34,066 nt of DNA, from assembly GCA_039029195.1 (NCBI GenBank), contig JBCCGR010000050.1, positions 1-34,066 on the forward strand, read 5' to 3'. Shown here in pieces: positions 32,846-34,066 of the stretch. The notes beneath the pieces were generated by a model, which saw only the letters and a program-made list of their open reading frames with translations, had not been told where the DNA came from and did no database searches. The number at the start of each line of letters is the position of its first letter. The first letter of the stretch is position 1. Made by a program: the position numbers and the translations under genes. The stretch comes from JBCCGR01 sp039029195. Lineage in GTDB: Bacteria > Pseudomonadota > Alphaproteobacteria > Rhizobiales > Rhizobiaceae.

Positions 32846-33001
32846 GGCCCGAAACTCGATCAGGTTTGCGACGAAGCGGAATATCTTGTGCGTCGTCAGG
32901 GATATCTGGACAGATTGCAGATTGGGCTAAGCGAGTATCTGGCTCGTCTGTTTGTTGATGTTATGCGGCCTGCTTGCGGTATTGCAAGCGCCGTAGGTTG
33001 A
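32846..33001 (+). pseudogene. Unidentified gene fragment fused to the dehydrogenase pseudogene
   Basis: The same frame continues open without dehydrogenase similarity (PKLDQVCDEAEYLVRRQG...DRLQIGLSEYLARLF...) to a stop at 32999-33001. The helical stretch VRRQGYLDRLQIGL is also encoded, in inverted orientation, by the second repeat arm. I do not recognise the family. It is probably debris of a mobile or accessory element that truncated the dehydrogenase. Confidence 0.5.
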
Positions 33002-33090
33002 TTGTGTTTTGTTTGATCCTTTCTCGTTGTTTCAGGATTTGTTCGCCTAGCCCAATCTGCAATCTGTCCAGATATCCCTGACGACGGACA
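32887..33090. repeat. 48-bp imperfect inverted repeat flanking 108 bp
   Basis: The arms are 32887-32934 and 33043-33090, with only two mismatches (at 32890 and 32930). Inside them are 39 identical bases in a row (32891-32929 against 33048-33086). The 108-base interior (32935-33042) carries, on the minus strand, the in-frame continuation of the arm's reading frame. The arrangement looks like an invertible segment or a head-to-head gene fragment duplication. Confidence 0.9.
32961..33086 (-). pseudogene. Minus-strand C-terminal gene fragment across the inverted repeat
   Basis: From the right arm, the minus strand reads RRQGYLDRLQIGLGEQILKQ, then a basic helix (RERIKQN, LRRLQYRKQAA) and a TAA at 32961-32963. 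It is about 41 codons without its own start, a likely native C-terminus of the unidentified protein whose plus-strand copy ends differently. It has a high Arg/Lys/Gln content. Confidence 0.45.
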
Positions 33091-33303
33091 GTGGGCCGTG
33101 AGATTGACGTTGTTGACGCCATATTCGAGACACCGGCTCAGTCTCTTGCAGACTTTCGGACAAAGGCGCGCGCGGCAGCCTGTAGCGGGTGTGGAAGGCG
33201 CAATCAGCCAGTCGAACGATTGCCTGAATGTCTCAATGGCGATCCGTCCGCACTGATAAACGAGCTTATGGGCTTCGGCACTAGCGTTTGGGGCGAGACA
33301 TGA
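33091..33303 (+). CDS. Small hypothetical protein, probably 5'-truncated
   Basis: This 70-residue frame has a GTG first codon directly at the end of the right repeat arm, and an in-frame stop lies just upstream (33079-33081). The sequence includes IFETPAQSLADFRTKARAAA, then GDPSALINELMGFGTSVWGET. It resembles small helical proteins found in accessory regions of Hyphomicrobiales, from general memory only. It probably lost its N-terminus at the junction. The stop overlaps the next start by four bases (ATGA at 33300-33303). Confidence 0.5.
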   Translation: MGREIDVVDAIFETPAQSLADFRTKARAAACSGCGRRNQPVERLPECLNGDPSALINELMGFGTSVWGET

Positions 33304-33560
33304 GAGACACCACCCAACTGGCCGCCCCCCATGTGAGTGGCGAACCCCAATACACCGCAGAACGACACATTCTCGACTTGGAGGCTGCCGGATATCAACC
33401 AGTGGCCCATGGCGAGAGCCTTTACCTGAAATGCGACCGGCCAAGCCAACCGGATCGGAAGGCTTACGAGGCCGCAATGGGAAAAGCCACACGGGCCGGA
33501 CTGACTTCACCCTTACTTTGTCACTATCTCAGAAACAGGAGCGCACACCATGGCGATTGA
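33300..33560 (+). CDS. Small hypothetical protein
   Basis: This 86-residue frame starts at an ATG overlapping the previous stop and ends 11 bases into the next frame. It begins MRDTTQLAAPHVSGEPQY and contains AERHILDLEAAGYQPVAHGESLYLKCDRPSQPD. No family is recognised and there is no signal peptide or membrane helix. Overlapping starts suggest a coupled operon of small accessory genes, typical of prophage or plasmid-derived DNA. Confidence 0.55.
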   Translation: MRDTTQLAAPHVSGEPQYTAERHILDLEAAGYQPVAHGESLYLKCDRPSQPDRKAYEAAMGKATRAGLTSPLLCHYLRNRSAHHGD

Positions 33561-34027
33561 ACAACTCGATACAATTGCAGCCATTGGACAGGAAATCGCG
33601 GATCTGTGGGATGCTCACGCCAAATGGGACGCCGGAATCCGAACAGACCGGTTCATTCACACCCGCAAAGGCTCAAAGGGAAATCACAGATAAAATTTAC
33701 ACTCTGAAGTCGCTAATCTCCCACATGGAGCCAGTATCGAAAGAGTGTGTTCTGGTGCTGCTTGCCAATGCGGGCGATATCGCTGAAACGCTTACCATGT
33801 CAGATGCAACCGGGCCCGCCCACGACGAGGAAGCACGGGAGCCAAACCGGTGCCTTGCCTCAATCACTCGATATCTCTCGAATGGTGGCACAGTCAGCCG
33901 CTTTGTTGAAATCCACCAAAGCCCGGAACTCTCCCGGCGCATTGCCAACTGGGGCAATGTTGAACTGCCGGAAGCATGCACCACTCCTGAAGCCAACCAA
34001 GTCCCGGACGTGGCAAAGGCGGCGTAG
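33550..34027 (+). pseudogene. Frameshifted small hypothetical gene
   Basis: An ATG at 33550 overlaps the preceding gene and reads MAIEQLDTIAAIGQEIADLW and on for 47 residues before a TAA at 33691-33693. A second frame, open to the TAG at 34025-34027, continues convincingly (AQREITDKIYTLKSLISHM, ECVLVLLANAGDIAETLTMS, RYLSNGGTVSRFVEIHQSPE). Joining the two by a one-base shift near 33650 gives a plausible helical protein of about 159 residues. A real frameshift, a sequencing error or programmed shifting are all possible. No function is recognised. Confidence 0.5.
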
Positions 34028-34051
34028 GAGCCGTTCACACAAGCACCAAAT

Positions 34052-34066
34052 CGGACACAATGTCCG
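34052..34066. terminator. Hairpin at the window edge
   Basis: CGGACA and TGTCCG pair around CAA, 24 bases after the last open frame. It may be the stem of a terminator whose T-run lies beyond the window, or an operator for a next gene; the window ends within it. Confidence 0.3.

Noticed and set aside
32896..33510. 204-residue minus-strand frame in the accessory segment
   Set aside because: Its translation is rich in Arg, Pro, Cys and Ser with no domain, and it crosses the inverted repeat in a frame different from the protein-like one.

Overview
The window reads as a chromosomal accessory and catabolic segment of an alphaproteobacterium, most likely of the Hyphomicrobiales and possibly marine. 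This is inferred from family content: LacI- and LysR-controlled uptake operons, a CUT1 ABC system with an MGH1/GH63-like hydrolase, a TctABC transporter, an IorAB-type molybdoenzyme and an RTX protein. No rRNA, tRNA, CRISPR array or intact transposase was seen.

Left part (1-7.4 kb): a Gfo/Idh/MocA oxidoreductase (59-1195) converges on a LacI regulator (1185-2189). Then come an EamA/DMT exporter (2348-3304), an acetate kinase with an apparent TTG start (3385-4560), and a two-component pair on the minus strand (NarL-type regulator 4825-5460 and 7TMR-DISM histidine kinase 5468-7360). Divergent from that pair is a 682-residue RTX protein (7652-9700) with a tandem 111-residue internal repeat.

Middle part (9.9-17.8 kb): a periplasmic beta-propeller protein (9928-10815) lies downstream of an IorAB-type molybdenum hydroxylase (10948-13554, Tat-exported large subunit) with a divergent LysR regulator. 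An exported isochorismatase-like hydrolase and a VOC protein form a second small operon with its own divergent LysR regulator. A GNAT acetyltransferase follows.

Most interesting operon (18.2-25.7 kb): a LysR regulator is divergent from tctC-tctB-tctA, a type I sulfatase-superfamily enzyme with an intact C-x-P-x-R signature, a PhyH-type Fe(II)/2-oxoglutarate dioxygenase and a true formylglycine-generating enzyme carrying both active-site cysteines. The genes overlap or lie a few bases apart from tctA onward. This looks like a self-contained system to import an organic anion, hydrolyse a sulfate (or phosphonate) ester in the cytoplasm and oxidise a substrate or product, with its own sulfatase-activating enzyme.

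Right part (25.9-34.07 kb): a LacI regulator is divergent from a CUT1 ABC transporter (binding protein, two permeases, ATPase) and an MGH1/GH63-like glycosidase. A 20-bp CpG-centred palindrome overlaps the promoter. Directly downstream is a decayed D-2-hydroxyacid dehydrogenase start with three in-frame stops. This suggests that the operon once processed a glycoside of D-glycerate, such as glucosylglycerate or mannosylglycerate. The pseudogene breaks off into an accessory segment. That segment holds a 48-bp imperfect inverted repeat around a 108-bp stretch, three overlapping small ORFs (one truncated, one frameshifted) and a hairpin at the window edge.
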